Shown here one piece after another: positions 1 through 10,391 of a stretch of DNA of 64,000 bases. Location: NCBI RefSeq assembly GCF_023920105.1, contig NZ_CP083693.1, positions 1,009,001 through 1,073,000 of the forward strand, written 5' to 3'. This DNA is from Bartonella taylorii. GTDB taxonomy: Bacteria > Pseudomonadota > Alphaproteobacteria > Rhizobiales > Rhizobiaceae. The position numbers were made by a program, and so were the translations under genes. How positions within the stretch are numbered: the first letter of the stretch is position 1; every line of letters begins with the position of its first letter. A model generated the notes under the pieces. That model had not been told where the DNA came from. It did no database searches and saw only the letters and a list, made by a program, of their open reading frames with translations.

Positions 1-479
1 AAAATGATAGACTTTTTTCCCTCATCCTTTTTAACAACGGAACAATCACCACTGGTTTCTAAATGAACAAAAGCTGCTTCATGTAAACTACAACCTTTAA
101 TTCGCAACATCGTAATCAAGTCATTTACGCTGATACCCAAACTCTTAATCTTATCCATTTGAAATACACTATCTAAAACTAATGTGACATTCCGTCCTGC
201 AACAAGACGACGAAAAAAAACTGAATAGCGTGCAAAAAAATTAAGAGATGTAACCAAAGCTTGCCAAATACATAAAACAATCAACAATTGAACAGTACTA
301 ATGTTCGGATTATAAACAACCCCTCCAATGATACTCCCCATCACAAAATTGCTTATCAAATCAACCGGTGTCATTTGACTGAGGTTTCCGCGTCCCGTTG
401 TTCTTAAAATCAAGAGGAAGGCGATAAGACCTACAATCAATTTAAATGTGACATACCCGTAATAATATAAAAATTCCAT
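1..479 (-). CDS. DUF421/YetF-like membrane protein, C-terminus outside window
   Basis: The reading frame opens at an ATG (477-479) and runs off the left edge, giving about 159 codons with no stop. The N-terminus has hydrophobic segments (for example LIVGLIAFLLILRTTGR and NFVMGSIIGGVVYNP), followed by a soluble part beginning near VTLVLDSVFQMDKIKSLGIS. That order, two or three membrane helices and then a small cytoplasmic domain, is the DUF421/YetF architecture. The biochemical role of the family is poorly defined. It is divergent in position from nothing nearby and lies just downstream of cysS on the same strand, with a gap of about 40 bases. Assignment to the family is by motif style and layout only. 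Confidence 0.75.
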   Translation of the reverse strand, partial: MEFLYYYGYVTFKLIVGLIAFLLILRTTGRGNLSQMTPVDLISNFVMGSIIGGVVYNPNISTVQLLIVLCIWQALVTSLNFFARYSVFFRRLVAGRNVTLVLDSVFQMDKIKSLGISVNDLITMLRIKGCSLHEAAFVHLETSGDCSVVKKDEGKKSII

Positions 480-521
480 CAAACTTTCTCCCTTGTTATG
501 AAAGCTGCTAGAATACGGGAA

Positions 522-2030
522 TTATAAGCGTTTTATTTCCCACACGGTTATACGTTCACCAGTTTGTGAATCCTTGCTATCTTTGAGTGAAACCCCCTCG
601 GCTGCAAGCTCATCACGAATTGTATCCGCAGCTGCCCACTCTTTATTATGGATAAGCTGCAACCTTTCGGCAATGCGCTGATCAATAAATTTTTCATCAA
701 GAGAAGTTTTTTTTATAAACAGTGGGCATTCTAGATCGCTAATCCATTCTTGCCGCAAGAGCCCAAATAAATTCATCCCATTTGCGAGCGCTATAGCATT
801 TCCTGCTTTATAAAATTTTCGCAAAAGAGTAAATGCACTCGGAGTATTAAGATCATCACTTAGTACGTTTAGCAAAGATTCATCAATCGATTCTCTTTTT
901 TCTATTCTTTCTCTTTCATAGCGAAGCAATTGATACCAACGATACAGTTCGCTACTAGACTGCGCCAAACGCTGAGCTGTCCAATTTAACGGTTCACGAT
1001 AATGCGTTTGTAACATTGAAAAACGTGCAGACAAACCAGCCCAATTTTTCTTCATTTCATCTGTTAAAATACTACTAGTCTCAACAAAATCGCTCTCTAA
1101 AACAGAACGAATGGTTATGAAATTGCCAAGGCTTTTAGACATCTTTTTACCTTCAACTTGCAAAAATCCATTATGCATCCAAAGATTAGCCATCCGCTCA
1201 GTTCCAAAAGCTGAACAACTTTGTGCAATCTCATTTTCATGGTGAGGAAAAATCAAATCGATACCACCACCATGGATATCAAAAATATTCGCTGTTGGAT
1301 CATCACAGAACAATCCACCGCCATAGGGTGCTAACAGCGTTGCCATCGACATCGCAGAACATTCGATATGCCATCCCGGACGACCTAAGACAGGAATTCC
1401 TGCCGGCGATACCCAACCTGGTTCCCCATCCTCAGAGGGCTTCCATAAAACAAAATCCATCTCCTCCCTTTTATAAGCAGCGACATCAACACGCGCACCG
1501 GCTCTCATTTCATTTAAAGAACGTTTTGCAAATGATCCATAAAGGGGATGTTTTTTTATGCTACTCACAGAAAATAATATATGATTTTCCGCTTTATAAG
1601 CGTGCCCTTTTTCAAGCAACCTTTCAATCAAAGAGCGCATTTCTTCTAAATGATCAGTTGCACGCGGTTGACTGGTGGGCAGCAAACAACCAAGTGCTAG
1701 TGTATCTTGTTGAAATTGAAAATATGTACGTTCCGTCAATTGGCGAATAGCTTCGTTAAGTGCTAGCTCTGGATATTCACAAGCTGCTCGTGCATTAATT
1801 TTATCATCCACGTCTGTAATATTACGCGCATATATAACATGATCATTGCCATAAACATGACGCAATAAGCGAAATAAAATATCAAAAACGATCACGGGAC
1901 GTGCATTTCCTATATGCGCATAATCATAAACCGTTGGACCACAAACATAAAGGCGTACCTTAGTCACATCTATCGGTGTAAAATTTTCTTTTTTACGTGT
2001 AAGCGTATTATAAAATCGCAACTCTCTCAT
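522..2030 (-). CDS. cysS: Cysteine--tRNA ligase
   Basis: Class I aminoacyl-tRNA synthetase that charges tRNA-Cys in the cytoplasm. The product is 502 residues, slightly longer than many bacterial CysRS. The HIGH-type signature is seen in [14 protein letters not shown] near residue 40 and the KMSKS loop in [12 protein letters not shown] near residue 295. Zinc-ligand-type residues appear in [15 protein letters not shown] and [10 protein letters not shown]. The start at [10 protein letters not shown] fits the family N-terminus. The neighbours do not suggest an operon partner. Confidence 0.97.
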   Translation of the reverse strand: MRELRFYNTLTRKKENFTPIDVTKVRLYVCGPTVYDYAHIGNARPVIVFDILFRLLRHVYGNDHVIYARNITDVDDKINARAACEYPELALNEAIRQLTERTYFQFQQDTLALGCLLPTSQPRATDHLEEMRSLIERLLEKGHAYKAENHILFSVSSIKKHPLYGSFAKRSLNEMRAGARVDVAAYKREEMDFVLWKPSEDGEPGWVSPAGIPVLGRPGWHIECSAMSMATLLAPYGGGLFCDDPTANIFDIHGGGIDLIFPHHENEIAQSCSAFGTERMANLWMHNGFLQVEGKKMSKSLGNFITIRSVLESDFVETSSILTDEMKKNWAGLSARFSMLQTHYREPLNWTAQRLAQSSSELYRWYQLLRYERERIEKRESIDESLLNVLSDDLNTPSAFTLLRKFYKAGNAIALANGMNLFGLLRQEWISDLECPLFIKKTSLDEKFIDQRIAERLQLIHNKEWAAADTIRDELAAEGVSLKDSKDSQTGERITVWEIKRL

Positions 2031-2552
2031 AAATTATACTCCGTTAGTGATATTACTCGCCGTTCTTTATGGTGAATCTTACTCAAGATCATTACATTAT
2101 GTGGTTATGCTAAAACTTTCATGTCTCTTATGTAAAATTCTCATAACCTCGCCTCCCCTTTATCTAAGCTGTATCCATCATCTTTCGCAAAAAAAATCCA
2201 ATTTATTTGATTGGATAAGAGCATTCTATCGATAAAGACCATATCTTTTCTTGATGAGAAAACTGTCTCAAGAGAAAATTTGCAATGCGCTATATAACGT
2301 AAGCTCATACGAAAAAGGAATTACATATAAAAAAATCTAAAATCTTTAACCACATAAAGATTTATCAGAATTTTTCATAACCTCACGAAGGCTTCCTTAC
2401 TCTCTTTCATGCCCTAAATTTTATAACACACCCACCATTGGTAATAATACACAAACCATTTTCGTCCTGTCTTTTAACATATCCTTTACAACAAAGCCAT
2501 TTTATCCACGATTGTGATCTACAAAGTTTTATTAAAAAGGAAAAGTAAAATA
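2031..2552. other. Intergenic region, no gene seen
   Basis: About 520 bases between cysS and the small exported protein. The short open frames here lack a ribosome binding site and any recognisable protein character. I see no RNA gene or clear terminator. A purine-rich AAGGAAAAG at about 2538-2546 is the likely ribosome binding site of the next gene. Confidence 0.5.
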
Positions 2553-2924
2553 ATGCGTAATATATTGATAAAAATCACTTTTTTAACGTTTTTTCTATCT
2601 TTAACACCAACTTTTGCACAACAATCACCACCCTATGAAACAAAATTGCTACGACTGGCAGAAATTTTGGGGTCGCTGCACTATTTACATAATCTTTGTA
2701 AGACTCCAACAAACCAATGGTATGACTATATGACCGCACTGATCGAAGCAGAACAACCAATTCCACAAAGACGCGCTTATTTTTACGAAGCGTTTAATGA
2801 AGCATATCGCGCCTTCTCAGAAAATTATCATCATTGTACACAGTCAGCAATTGAAGCAAATCAAAGATATGTTAAAGAGGGTAGAGCCTTGTCCGAAAAC
2901 CTTCTTATACATCTTAATAATTAA
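2553..2924 (+). CDS. TIGR02301-like exported protein
   Basis: A 123-residue protein when started at the ATG at 2553, which follows an AAGGAAAAG ribosome binding site. The longer frame from 2514 would put a non-signal extension in front. The N-terminus MRNILIKITFLTFFLSL followed by PTFAQQ is a typical Sec signal peptide with cleavage after an AxA-like site. The mature part contains RLAEILGSLHYLHNLC and a second Cys in YHHCTQSA. This matches the alphaproteobacterial TIGR02301 family as I remember it, whose function is unknown. It is probably periplasmic with a possible disulfide. Confidence 0.7.
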   Translation: MRNILIKITFLTFFLSLTPTFAQQSPPYETKLLRLAEILGSLHYLHNLCKTPTNQWYDYMTALIEAEQPIPQRRAYFYEAFNEAYRAFSENYHHCTQSAIEANQRYVKEGRALSENLLIHLNN

Positions 2925-3034
2925 CCCCTACAAAAGCTCTTAGGCTTTCAAAATGCCTTGTCTTCACAAAATTGTTAGAGAGCCTTTATTTATGCACAAA
3001 ATCATTCCACAAAGCCGTACAAACCTTAATCTTG

Positions 3035-4363
3035 TCACGCCAGAGTTTCTATAAATTTAATAGGCTCACCTTGCGAAGGTGTAATAATTTCACCTTCCCA
3101 CATAACACGCATACCACGAATAATAGTACCAACAGGCCATCCTTTAACTTTTTTACCATCATAAGGTGTCCAACCTACACGCGAACCAATTAATGCATTC
3201 GTAATAGTTTCTTCCCGCTTCAGATCAACAATGGTCAAATCAGCATCATATCCAACAGCAAGGCGCCCTTTACAGCTTATACCAAAAATGCGGCTAGGGC
3301 CATGCGAAGTGAGATCAACAAAACGTTCAAGAGAAAGCTTTCCTACATTTACATGTGTTAGCATAATTGCCGTTGTTGTCTGCACACCTGTCATCCCTGA
3401 AGGTGACGCAGGATAAGTTTTAAGCTTTTCTTCAAGCGTATGAGGAGCGTGATCAGAACCTAATACATCAACAATACCTTGCTGAACACCGTACCAAAGA
3501 GACTCACGGTGGCGGCTTTCACGAATAGGTGGATTCATTTGAATCAATGTGCCAAACTGCAAATAATCATCAGCAGTTAAAGTCAAATGATGCTGTGTAA
3601 CTTCAATGGTTGCAACATCTTTATGTTTTTTTAGAAAATCGATTTCTTCCGCAGTAGAGAGATGTAACACATGAATGCGTGCCTTCGTTTCATGGGCGAT
3701 TTTCACCAAGCGCTGTGTACATTTTAATGCTGCGACTTCGTCACGCCAAACTGGGTGCGATGATGCATCTCCTTCGATACACAACATTTTACGTTCTCTG
3801 AGCCTTACCTCATCTTCAGAATGAAAAGCTGCACGACGATGAATATTCTTCAAAATAAGACGCACACTTTCATCATCATCCACCAGAAGAGCACCTGTAG
3901 AAGACCCCATAAAGACTTTAATTCCCGCAGCTCCAGGAAGTCTTTCTAATTCGGCCAATTCATGTACATTTTCACGTGTTCCTCCAACCCAAAAGGCAAA
4001 ATCACAATGCATCCGATGAAATCCGCGTTTTACTTTATCAGACAAAGCTTCTTCCGATGTGGTTAATGGATTGGTATTAGGCATTTCAAATACTGCTGTA
4101 ACGCCCCCTAAAACAGCGGAATACGAACCACTTTCCAAATCCTCCTTATGTTCATTGCCTGGCTCACGAAAATGAACTTGACTATCGATAATCCCTGGTA
4201 AAATGTGAAGCCCTGTACAATCAATCACTTCACCAGCAGATGCACATGTAAGATCCCCAATTTCAGCAATACGGCCATTTGTAATACCAATATCACGCTT
4301 ACTCCTTCCATCATGATTTACCACTGTTGCACCTTTAAAAATTGTATCAAATGTTTTAAACAT
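3035..4363 (-). CDS. pyrC: Dihydroorotase (PyrC-type amidohydrolase)
   Basis: Predicted to cyclise carbamoyl-aspartate to dihydroorotate in pyrimidine synthesis. The start is placed at the ATG at 4363, behind a GAGGAG ribosome binding site, giving 442 residues; the longer frame begins with GTG inside the ribosome binding site. Amidohydrolase landmarks are GIKVFMGSSTGALL (carboxylated Lys), AFHSEDE, IHVLHLST and VLGSDHAPHTLEEK. The usual HxH metal motif reads DSQVHFREPG, so the first His is Gln. A type I dihydroorotase from the pyrimidine pathway is most likely, but a related cyclic amidohydrolase is possible. It is divergent from ygfZ, with about 65 bases between. Confidence 0.85.
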   Translation of the reverse strand: MFKTFDTIFKGATVVNHDGRSKRDIGITNGRIAEIGDLTCASAGEVIDCTGLHILPGIIDSQVHFREPGNEHKEDLESGSYSAVLGGVTAVFEMPNTNPLTTSEEALSDKVKRGFHRMHCDFAFWVGGTRENVHELAELERLPGAAGIKVFMGSSTGALLVDDDESVRLILKNIHRRAAFHSEDEVRLRERKMLCIEGDASSHPVWRDEVAALKCTQRLVKIAHETKARIHVLHLSTAEEIDFLKKHKDVATIEVTQHHLTLTADDYLQFGTLIQMNPPIRESRHRESLWYGVQQGIVDVLGSDHAPHTLEEKLKTYPASPSGMTGVQTTTAIMLTHVNVGKLSLERFVDLTSHGPSRIFGISCKGRLAVGYDADLTIVDLKREETITNALIGSRVGWTPYDGKKVKGWPVGTIIRGMRVMWEGEIITPSQGEPIKFIETLA

Positions 4364-4427
4364 AGCCGTACTCCTCACATATCCTTTCTTTATCGATTAT
4401 GTAACTTTAGGCAGAAAGGCAAGAACC

Positions 4428-5294
4428 ATGATTGAAAAACAAAATGCCATTCTCTTTAAAAACCGTAGAATTATTAAAGTTACCGGTGAAGAAGCAACAC
4501 ATTTTCTTCAAGTTCTTATCACAACAGATGTAACAAAAATCGGCCCAAAAGAAATTTTCCCTGGAGCTCTCTTATCTCCACAAGGAAAGGTTATTGCTGA
4601 TTTTCTTATCGGTAAAAGAGATGATGGTTATCTGATTGATACCGTTGCATCTTTAGCTGATATCCTCTACAAGCGTCTGCTCCTCTATAAGCTGCATACA
4701 AAAATAGAAATTACACAACCATTACAAGAACTTGTTACAGTTTTCTGGAATAATGAATCAAATACTTTAAATTTTGATTCAAGTTTTATTGATAAGCGAT
4801 TTCCACAAAAAGAAAAAATAATACGATCCTATGGAAAAATACCTTTTTTTGCTCCAGAATATAATGATAATTGGGATCGATTGCGTATTCGTTATGCAAT
4901 CGCAGAAAGCGGTCAAGATTACGAAATAGGTAAAGTCTTTCCCCATGATATTAATTACGATCAAATAAGTGGGCTAGCATTTAATAAAGGTTGCTATATC
5001 GGGCAAGAAGTTGTTTCAAGAATGCATCACCGTCGCGCGGCACGTCGCCGTGTTTTAGTCGTAAAAAGCCAGCATGAATTAACCCAAGGCTCCAGCGTTG
5101 AAGCAGGGGGGAAAATACTTGGTTATCTAAGAACGTGTGCTGCAAACGAAGCCTTAGTTTTAATGCGCATAGATCATGTCAAAGATGCTATGAATAACAA
5201 TATCCCATTTACAGTAGAAAATTCTCCCGTCACAGTAAGCATTGCTGAAAATATGAATTTTACCTTCCCTGAAAGCACTGTGGAAACTCACTAA
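4428..5294 (+). CDS. ygfZ: Folate-binding protein YgfZ, iron-sulfur cluster repair
   Basis: A 288-residue GcvT-like protein. The family signature K-G-C-Y-x-G-Q-E is seen in FNKGCYIGQEVVSRM near residue 187. YgfZ proteins bind tetrahydrofolate and support maintenance of some Fe-S enzymes. The N-terminal half (FKNRRIIKVTGEEATHFLQ) matches the aminomethyltransferase fold start. Its stop codon overlaps the start of the next gene by one base (TAATG), so the two are probably translationally coupled. Confidence 0.9.
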   Translation: MIEKQNAILFKNRRIIKVTGEEATHFLQVLITTDVTKIGPKEIFPGALLSPQGKVIADFLIGKRDDGYLIDTVASLADILYKRLLLYKLHTKIEITQPLQELVTVFWNNESNTLNFDSSFIDKRFPQKEKIIRSYGKIPFFAPEYNDNWDRLRIRYAIAESGQDYEIGKVFPHDINYDQISGLAFNKGCYIGQEVVSRMHHRRAARRRVLVVKSQHELTQGSSVEAGGKILGYLRTCAANEALVLMRIDHVKDAMNNNIPFTVENSPVTVSIAENMNFTFPESTVETH

Positions 5295-5914
5295 TGGCTA
5301 AAGCTGAATTATCAAAAAATGGAGAAGCACGCGCTTGGCAAAGAATGCTTTCTGGCCGGCGTCTCGATTTGCTAAACCCTTCTCCTTTTGATGTTGAAAT
5401 CGAAGATATTGCCCATGGACTTGCCCGCGTTGCACGTTGGAACGGCCAAACACAAGGAGAACATGCCTATTCTGTTGCACAGCATTCACTTTTGGTAGAA
5501 CAAATATTTCAGAAACTTTTTCCCCAATCACGTAGCGATGAGTGCCTGTGTGCTCTCCTTCATGATGCACCAGAATATGTCATAGGTGATATGATTTCGC
5601 CCTTTAAAGCTGTTATAGGAAAACAATATGAGCTCATCGAAAAACGTATACAAGATGCTATCCACATGCGCTTTTCCCTCCCCGTTAATCCTTCTCAAAA
5701 GCTCTTAAAAAAAATCAAACAAGCTGACCGCATTGCTGCATTCTACGAAGCTATCACGCTTGCTGGATTTAATACAGAAGAAGCCCTTCGCTATTTTGGC
5801 TCTCCAAATAACATTTTACCCGATGATCTCAATTTGCAACCATACTCTACACAACAAATTGAAAACACCTTTTTAATCCGTTTTAGTAATCTTGATACCC
5901 AGAGAGCATACTAA
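5294..5914 (+). CDS. HD-domain hydrolase (YfbR-like)
   Basis: A 206-residue protein with the HD metal motif in CALLHDAPEYVIGDM and upstream metal-ligand-type His in YSVAQHSLLVEQ. A later acidic position lies in KQADRIAAFYEA. This pattern is that of small HD phosphohydrolases such as the 5'-deoxyribonucleotidase YfbR, but substrate cannot be read from the sequence. It starts on the last base of the ygfZ stop codon, the common arrangement in related genomes as I recall. Cytoplasmic. Confidence 0.85.
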   Translation: MAKAELSKNGEARAWQRMLSGRRLDLLNPSPFDVEIEDIAHGLARVARWNGQTQGEHAYSVAQHSLLVEQIFQKLFPQSRSDECLCALLHDAPEYVIGDMISPFKAVIGKQYELIEKRIQDAIHMRFSLPVNPSQKLLKKIKQADRIAAFYEAITLAGFNTEEALRYFGSPNNILPDDLNLQPYSTQQIENTFLIRFSNLDTQRAY

Positions 5915-6331
5915 TATTCTTCTTGTATCATTCATCCTTTATCATTTTAGTTGAGAAAAATGCTTATATTAGGTTTTCGCCTTTTTCCCTTAACGCTTAC
6001 TTGAATACAATTATTAAAAAGAATGATCCCCTTTTTTCATCCACTATCCTATAGAAATTTGATAGTCTACAATTTCTGCCTCTATAATAACTTGTAGCTT
6101 AAAACCAACAAAAAGCACATATTATTAAGTTCAAGTTTTTGCGATATACTATCAATGAAAACTTCGAAAACTTTATGCTTTTATGAATCAATAATTATAT
6201 AAACGAAATGATATATTAAAAATTATAGCTCAAATTGAATACAAACAAGAGATATATGAAAGAAAATACAATCATTATCAGAGCTCGATAACAAACGTTC
6301 TCTTGTCAAATTTTTCATATTAAAGTGGATT
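5915..6331. other. Intergenic region, no gene seen
   Basis: About 417 very AT-rich bases between the convergent HD-hydrolase and panB genes. I found no open frame with coding character, no tRNA and no strong terminator hairpin. Confidence 0.5.
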
Positions 6332-7150
6332 TTATTTTAGTTTATAAACTTCCTTATCAGCTGGAAAAGCACGCGATGTGACATCCTCTGCATAATTCTT
6401 GATTGCGGACTCCATTGCTTGTTCAAGAGCACCATAACGACGCACAAATTTTGGCACATAAGCACCGTAGCCCAACATATCTTCCATAACTAATACCTGT
6501 CCATCGCACTGATTAGACGCACCAATACCAATGGTCGGGATAGAAAGTTTTTCTGTCAGCTTCACCGCTAAAGGTTCGACAACCCCTTCTACAACTACAG
6601 CAAAAGCACCAGCTTCTTCGATCGCCATCCCGTCGGATTCAATCCTTTGCCAATCACTCTCCTTGCGTCCTTGCGTCTTGAAACCGCCAAAACGATTTAC
6701 CGCCTGTGGCGTCAGTCCGATATGCCCCATAACTGGAATGCCACGTTTACACAAAAAATCAATTGTTTCTGCTATATAAACACCGCCTTCAAGCTTCACT
6801 GCACCACACCCTGTTTCTGCAAGAACACGCGACGCATTAGAAAAAGCTTGTTCTGGATTTTCTTCATAAGAACCAAAAGGCATATCAACAACTACAAGGG
6901 CTTTTTGAGACCCACGCATAACCGCCTGTCCGTGCAAAATCATCATGTCTAAATTAACAGGAAGTGTTGTCTCAAACCCATACACAACCATGCCAACGCT
7001 ATCACCAACCAAAAGTAAATCGCAATATGGGTCAGCAATTCGCGCAGTATAAGCCTGATAAGCTGTTAAAGAAACAATCGGTTGCTGCCCTTTTCTTGAT
7101 CGTATTTCAGAAGAAGTGATACGCTTCATAGTTTTATTATGTACACTCAT
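6332..7150 (-). CDS. panB: 3-methyl-2-oxobutanoate hydroxymethyltransferase
   Basis: First committed step of pantothenate synthesis, making ketopantoate. With the ATG at 7150 the product is 272 residues. The start lies inside the 3' end of panC; a second ATG at 7129 ([10 protein letters not shown]) is the alternative. Family motifs are [46 protein letters not shown] and [15 protein letters not shown]. The metal-binding Asp/Glu pattern is intact. It is the last gene of the long minus-strand run and is probably translated together with panC. Confidence 0.95.
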   Translation of the reverse strand: MSVHNKTMKRITSSEIRSRKGQQPIVSLTAYQAYTARIADPYCDLLLVGDSVGMVVYGFETTLPVNLDMMILHGQAVMRGSQKALVVVDMPFGSYEENPEQAFSNASRVLAETGCGAVKLEGGVYIAETIDFLCKRGIPVMGHIGLTPQAVNRFGGFKTQGRKESDWQRIESDGMAIEEAGAFAVVVEGVVEPLAVKLTEKLSIPTIGIGASNQCDGQVLVMEDMLGYGAYVPKFVRRYGALEQAMESAIKNYAEDVTSRAFPADKEVYKLK

Positions 7151-8012
7151 TTTCATGCTTCTCTTGCAATATGTATTGATCAATAAGCCTCACTGTACCA
7201 AAGCGGACAGTGAGGAGTAAAACAGCAGGTTTTTTTAATCTCCCTTTGACCTCGCATAAGGTTTCCATATCTCGTAAATCCACTGATTCAATGATGGCGC
7301 GCGATTCTTGCTGTAAAATATCACGAACAATTTTGCATAATTTATCAACCGAGCGTTCACCTTGGCGATAAAGTTTTTCAGCAGCTTTACCACTTTTAGG
7401 AATAATTTTTGCAGCTTTGCGATCTTCTAATGTTAAAAGCTGATTACGTGAAGAACAGGCGAGACCATCTGCTTCACGTAAAATAGGCACCCCTACAATT
7501 TCAATAGGAAAAGCTAAGTCTTCAACCATACGCCGAATAATCAAAATTTGTTGAAAATCCTTTTCCCCAAAAAAAGCCTTATCTGGCTGAACAATATTAA
7601 AAAGCTTAGCAACAACGCTGGTCACGCCACAAAAATGCCTTGGACGTAATCTCCCTATCAAAATACGTGATAACTTTCCCACCTCCACAATTGTGTCATT
7701 TCCCAGTGGCCACATTTCTTCTACAGAAGGTGCAAAAACATATTCAACACCCGCTTTTTTCAACAAAGCACAATCGCCCACCAAATCTCTTGGATATTTA
7801 TCAAAACCCTCGTTGGGACCAAATTGTTTTGGATTGACAAAAATAGAAACCAGCACTCTATCACACGTTGCTCGTGCTTGCTGCACTAATGCTAGGTGAC
7901 CTTCATGCAGTGCCCCCATCGTTGGAACAAAACCAATCGAAAGTCCTAAACACCGTTCTGCTGCGATATATTGACGTACTTCAGAAATTGTTTTTAAGAT
8001 TCGCATCTTCAT
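7137..8012 (-). CDS. panC: Pantothenate synthetase
   Basis: Joins pantoate and beta-alanine using ATP. The product is 291 residues and has the family ATP-binding HIGH-like motif in [17 protein letters not shown]. Further landmarks are [21 protein letters not shown], split here as [10 protein letters not shown] and DKYPRD, then FFGEKDFQQ and ACSSRNQLL. An in-frame ATG two codons in (8006) is equally possible as the start. It overlaps panB by 14 bases and follows recO by 22 bases. Confidence 0.95.
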   Translation of the reverse strand: MKMRILKTISEVRQYIAAERCLGLSIGFVPTMGALHEGHLALVQQARATCDRVLVSIFVNPKQFGPNEGFDKYPRDLVGDCALLKKAGVEYVFAPSVEEMWPLGNDTIVEVGKLSRILIGRLRPRHFCGVTSVVAKLFNIVQPDKAFFGEKDFQQILIIRRMVEDLAFPIEIVGVPILREADGLACSSRNQLLTLEDRKAAKIIPKSGKAAEKLYRQGERSVDKLCKIVRDILQQESRAIIESVDLRDMETLCEVKGRLKKPAVLLLTVRFGTVRLIDQYILQEKHENECT

Positions 8013-8034
8013 ATTCTATTGACTATTTATCAGA

Positions 8035-8781
8035 TTAACAAATTGATGCTTGCATACAAAATTGGCGTTCAAATAATTGTATCAAATTCATGCGCATCGG
8101 TGGTTGCTTTATATCCCGCGGTTCCCAGACATGACGCATTAAAAAAAAACCCGTTAGAATGAAACCATTTATTATGTCATTAAAATCTACAGGACGTGTC
8201 GTTCTTTGCACAAGAAACTGTGGTAAAATGAGAAGCTTCTCTTTCCAAGGGCGCCCCGCCTCCTCACATACAGCTCGTCCCGATTTTGGTGATACATAAC
8301 AAAGTCTCTCTGTACTGCCCGTTGCAGCACAATGAGACAAATCAAGACCAAAGCCAAGTTCTTCGAGCAGCCGCATTTCAAAACGTACAAGCAACTCTGC
8401 GTTTACAGACCGCTCATCAAAATTCTGCATAAAGAGATGTAAAATATCGTATAAAATAGGATGCGGATCACGCTCAGGAAGAAGACGCAAATGAAAAGCT
8501 ATCAACTGCAAAGCATAAAGTGCCTCTGGTAAGAGAATTAATCGTGCAGCATGTAAGTTAAGTGCTTCAAGCCGAAAAAGCCCCAAATGTTCATCTAAAC
8601 GTGCCCACCACTCAGCCTCAACAAAATTCCCAGGTTGAAGAAGAGCCGCCATACGACGAGAACGCCCCCCTTTTACCACTCCCATATAACGGCCACGCTG
8701 ACGCGTCATAATCTCAAGAATAACACTTGTTTCACCATACTGGCGCGTACCAAGGATAATGGCTTGTTCTTTCCATTTCAT
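8035..8781 (-). CDS. recO: DNA repair protein RecO
   Basis: A 248-residue recombination mediator of the RecFOR pathway. The N-terminal OB-fold portion (WKEQAIILGTRQYGETSVILE) with GRYMGVVKGGRSRR is characteristic. The C-terminal part has LRLLPERDPHP and FEMRLLEELGFGLDLSHCAATG, the usual C-terminal domain opening. It starts 7 bases after the era stop, in the era-recO order typical for many bacteria. Confidence 0.94.
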   Translation of the reverse strand: MKWKEQAIILGTRQYGETSVILEIMTRQRGRYMGVVKGGRSRRMAALLQPGNFVEAEWWARLDEHLGLFRLEALNLHAARLILLPEALYALQLIAFHLRLLPERDPHPILYDILHLFMQNFDERSVNAELLVRFEMRLLEELGFGLDLSHCAATGSTERLCYVSPKSGRAVCEEAGRPWKEKLLILPQFLVQRTTRPVDFNDIINGFILTGFFLMRHVWEPRDIKQPPMRMNLIQLFERQFCMQASIC

Positions 8782-8788
8782 TTTGTTT

Positions 8789-9688
8789 TTAAAAATCCAG
8801 TCTCATTTCGCGATAACGCTCTGGATCGGTGTCCCAATTATCACACACTTTCACAAAGAGAAAAAGATGAACTTTCTGATCCATAATTTCCATTAATTCT
8901 TTGCGTGCTGCCTGTCCAATCGCTTTAATTGTATCGCCTTTTGCTCCTAAAACAATTTTTTTCTGACTCTCACGCTCTACATAAATAACTTGATTAATTT
9001 TAACTGAACCATCTGAATACTCTTCCCAGCTTTCTGTTTCGACTGTTGAAGTATAAGGAAGTTCATCATGGAGACGGAGAAAAAGCTTTTCACGCGTGAT
9101 TTCAGCAGCAAGATGACGCATGGGCATATCTGAAATTTGGTCTTCCGGATAATACCAAGGTCCCTCCTGCATCATTGCACTCAATGCATGAAGCAAATCC
9201 TTGCAACCAGACCCGTTTAAAGCCGAAATCATAAATGTTTGCACAAATTTCACGCGCTCATTAATTTGAATGGTTAACGCTAAAAGGGATGATTTAACAA
9301 CTGTATCAATCTTATTAAGAACAAGAATCTTATCTTGTTTAAGATTTTTTACAATATCTAACATTGTACAAACTTCATCCGAAAGACCACCTTGAACATC
9401 AATCAAAACTAAAAGGATATCAGCACTCTTAGCGCCTCCCCAAGCGGCAGACACCATAGCACGTTCTAAGCGCTTGTGGGGACGAAAAACACCTGGAGTG
9501 TCAATCAACACAATTTGTGCATTATCATGAACAACAATACCACGAATCAAAGTTCGCGTCGTTTGGACCTTATGCGTTACAATTGAAACCTTCGTTCCAA
9601 CTAACTGATTAACCAATGTCGACTTACCGGCATTAGGCATTCCAATAAGCACAACAAAACCAGAACGCGTTTTTGCAAGGTCATTCAT
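8789..9688 (-). CDS. era: GTPase Era, 30S assembly
   Basis: A 299-residue Era GTPase acting in 16S rRNA maturation and 30S subunit assembly. G1 is GMPNAGKSTLVNQL, G3 is DTPGVFRPHKRLE, and G4 is NKID. The C-terminal KH domain carries VLGAKGDTIKAIGQAARKEL. The gene overlaps the end of rnc by 8 bases and is followed closely by recO, so the rnc-era-recO unit is probably one transcript. Confidence 0.97.
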   Translation of the reverse strand: MNDLAKTRSGFVVLIGMPNAGKSTLVNQLVGTKVSIVTHKVQTTRTLIRGIVVHDNAQIVLIDTPGVFRPHKRLERAMVSAAWGGAKSADILLVLIDVQGGLSDEVCTMLDIVKNLKQDKILVLNKIDTVVKSSLLALTIQINERVKFVQTFMISALNGSGCKDLLHALSAMMQEGPWYYPEDQISDMPMRHLAAEITREKLFLRLHDELPYTSTVETESWEEYSDGSVKINQVIYVERESQKKIVLGAKGDTIKAIGQAARKELMEIMDQKVHLFLFVKVCDNWDTDPERYREMRLDF

Positions 9689-10391
9689 GATTATTTTTTC
9701 CTATTGTTTCCCATATCCCCTCTCGCCGTAAAATTTTTTCAGCCGCCATTCTTTCAGCACATCGCTTAGAATTTCCTTGCCCAATCTCCGGTGCAAAACC
9801 CAAAATATTCACCTCTACCATAAAAACAGGATTATGATCTGGACCAGAACGCTTTATAACCCGATAATGCGGTTGTACACCGCCCTGTATATGCGCCCAT
9901 TCTTGCAACTCGGTCTTGGCATCACGTCGACCAGCGTCCATCTGCTTTGCCCGACTTTGCCAATATCTTTGAATAAAAGGACGAACACTCTCTAATCCTC
10001 CATCAAGATACATTACAGCAATCAAAGCTTCAACCACATCAGCGTACATATTCGTGAGGCGACGCCCCTCGAAGTTTCTCATCTCAAAACCAACATGGAT
10101 CATATCAGGCAAACCCATTTCTTGCGCAATATCGGCACATGTCTGTGCATTGACTAGACCATTTAAACGTACCGATAATTCCCCCTCACTTGCCTGTGGA
10201 AAAAATTGATAGAGCATTTCTGCAATCAAAAGTCCTAGAACTCGATCACCTAGAAATTCCAGCCGTTCATAATTCCCCTGCTCCGAATCTTGTACACTAG
10301 AATGTGTTAATGCTTTTTTTAATCTCTCTTCATCTCTAAAATGATGCCCCGTCAGCTTTTCAAGCTGATTAATCATTGGACGACGCTTCAT
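9681..10391 (-). CDS. rnc: Ribonuclease III
   Basis: Double-strand-specific endoribonuclease for rRNA and mRNA processing. The signature ERLEFLGDRVLGLLIAEM lies in the N-terminal RNase domain, and the second metal-site region is YADVVEALIAVMYLDGG. A dsRNA-binding domain follows (TELQEWAHIQGGVQPHYRV). I chose the ATG at 10391 because AAGGA sits 7 bases upstream; the open frame extends to 10505 only as a shadow of lepB. The start overlaps the lepB 3' end by 23 bases. Confidence 0.94.
   Translation of the reverse strand: MKRRPMINQLEKLTGHHFRDEERLKKALTHSSVQDSEQGNYERLEFLGDRVLGLLIAEMLYQFFPQASEGELSVRLNGLVNAQTCADIAQEMGLPDMIHVGFEMRNFEGRRLTNMYADVVEALIAVMYLDGGLESVRPFIQRYWQSRAKQMDAGRRDAKTELQEWAHIQGGVQPHYRVIKRSGPDHNPVFMVEVNILGFAPEIGQGNSKRCAERMAAEKILRREGIWETIGKNNHE

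Noticed and set aside
1223..1750. 175-codon plus-strand frame
   Set aside because: Shadow of cysS in the opposite strand, without coding character.
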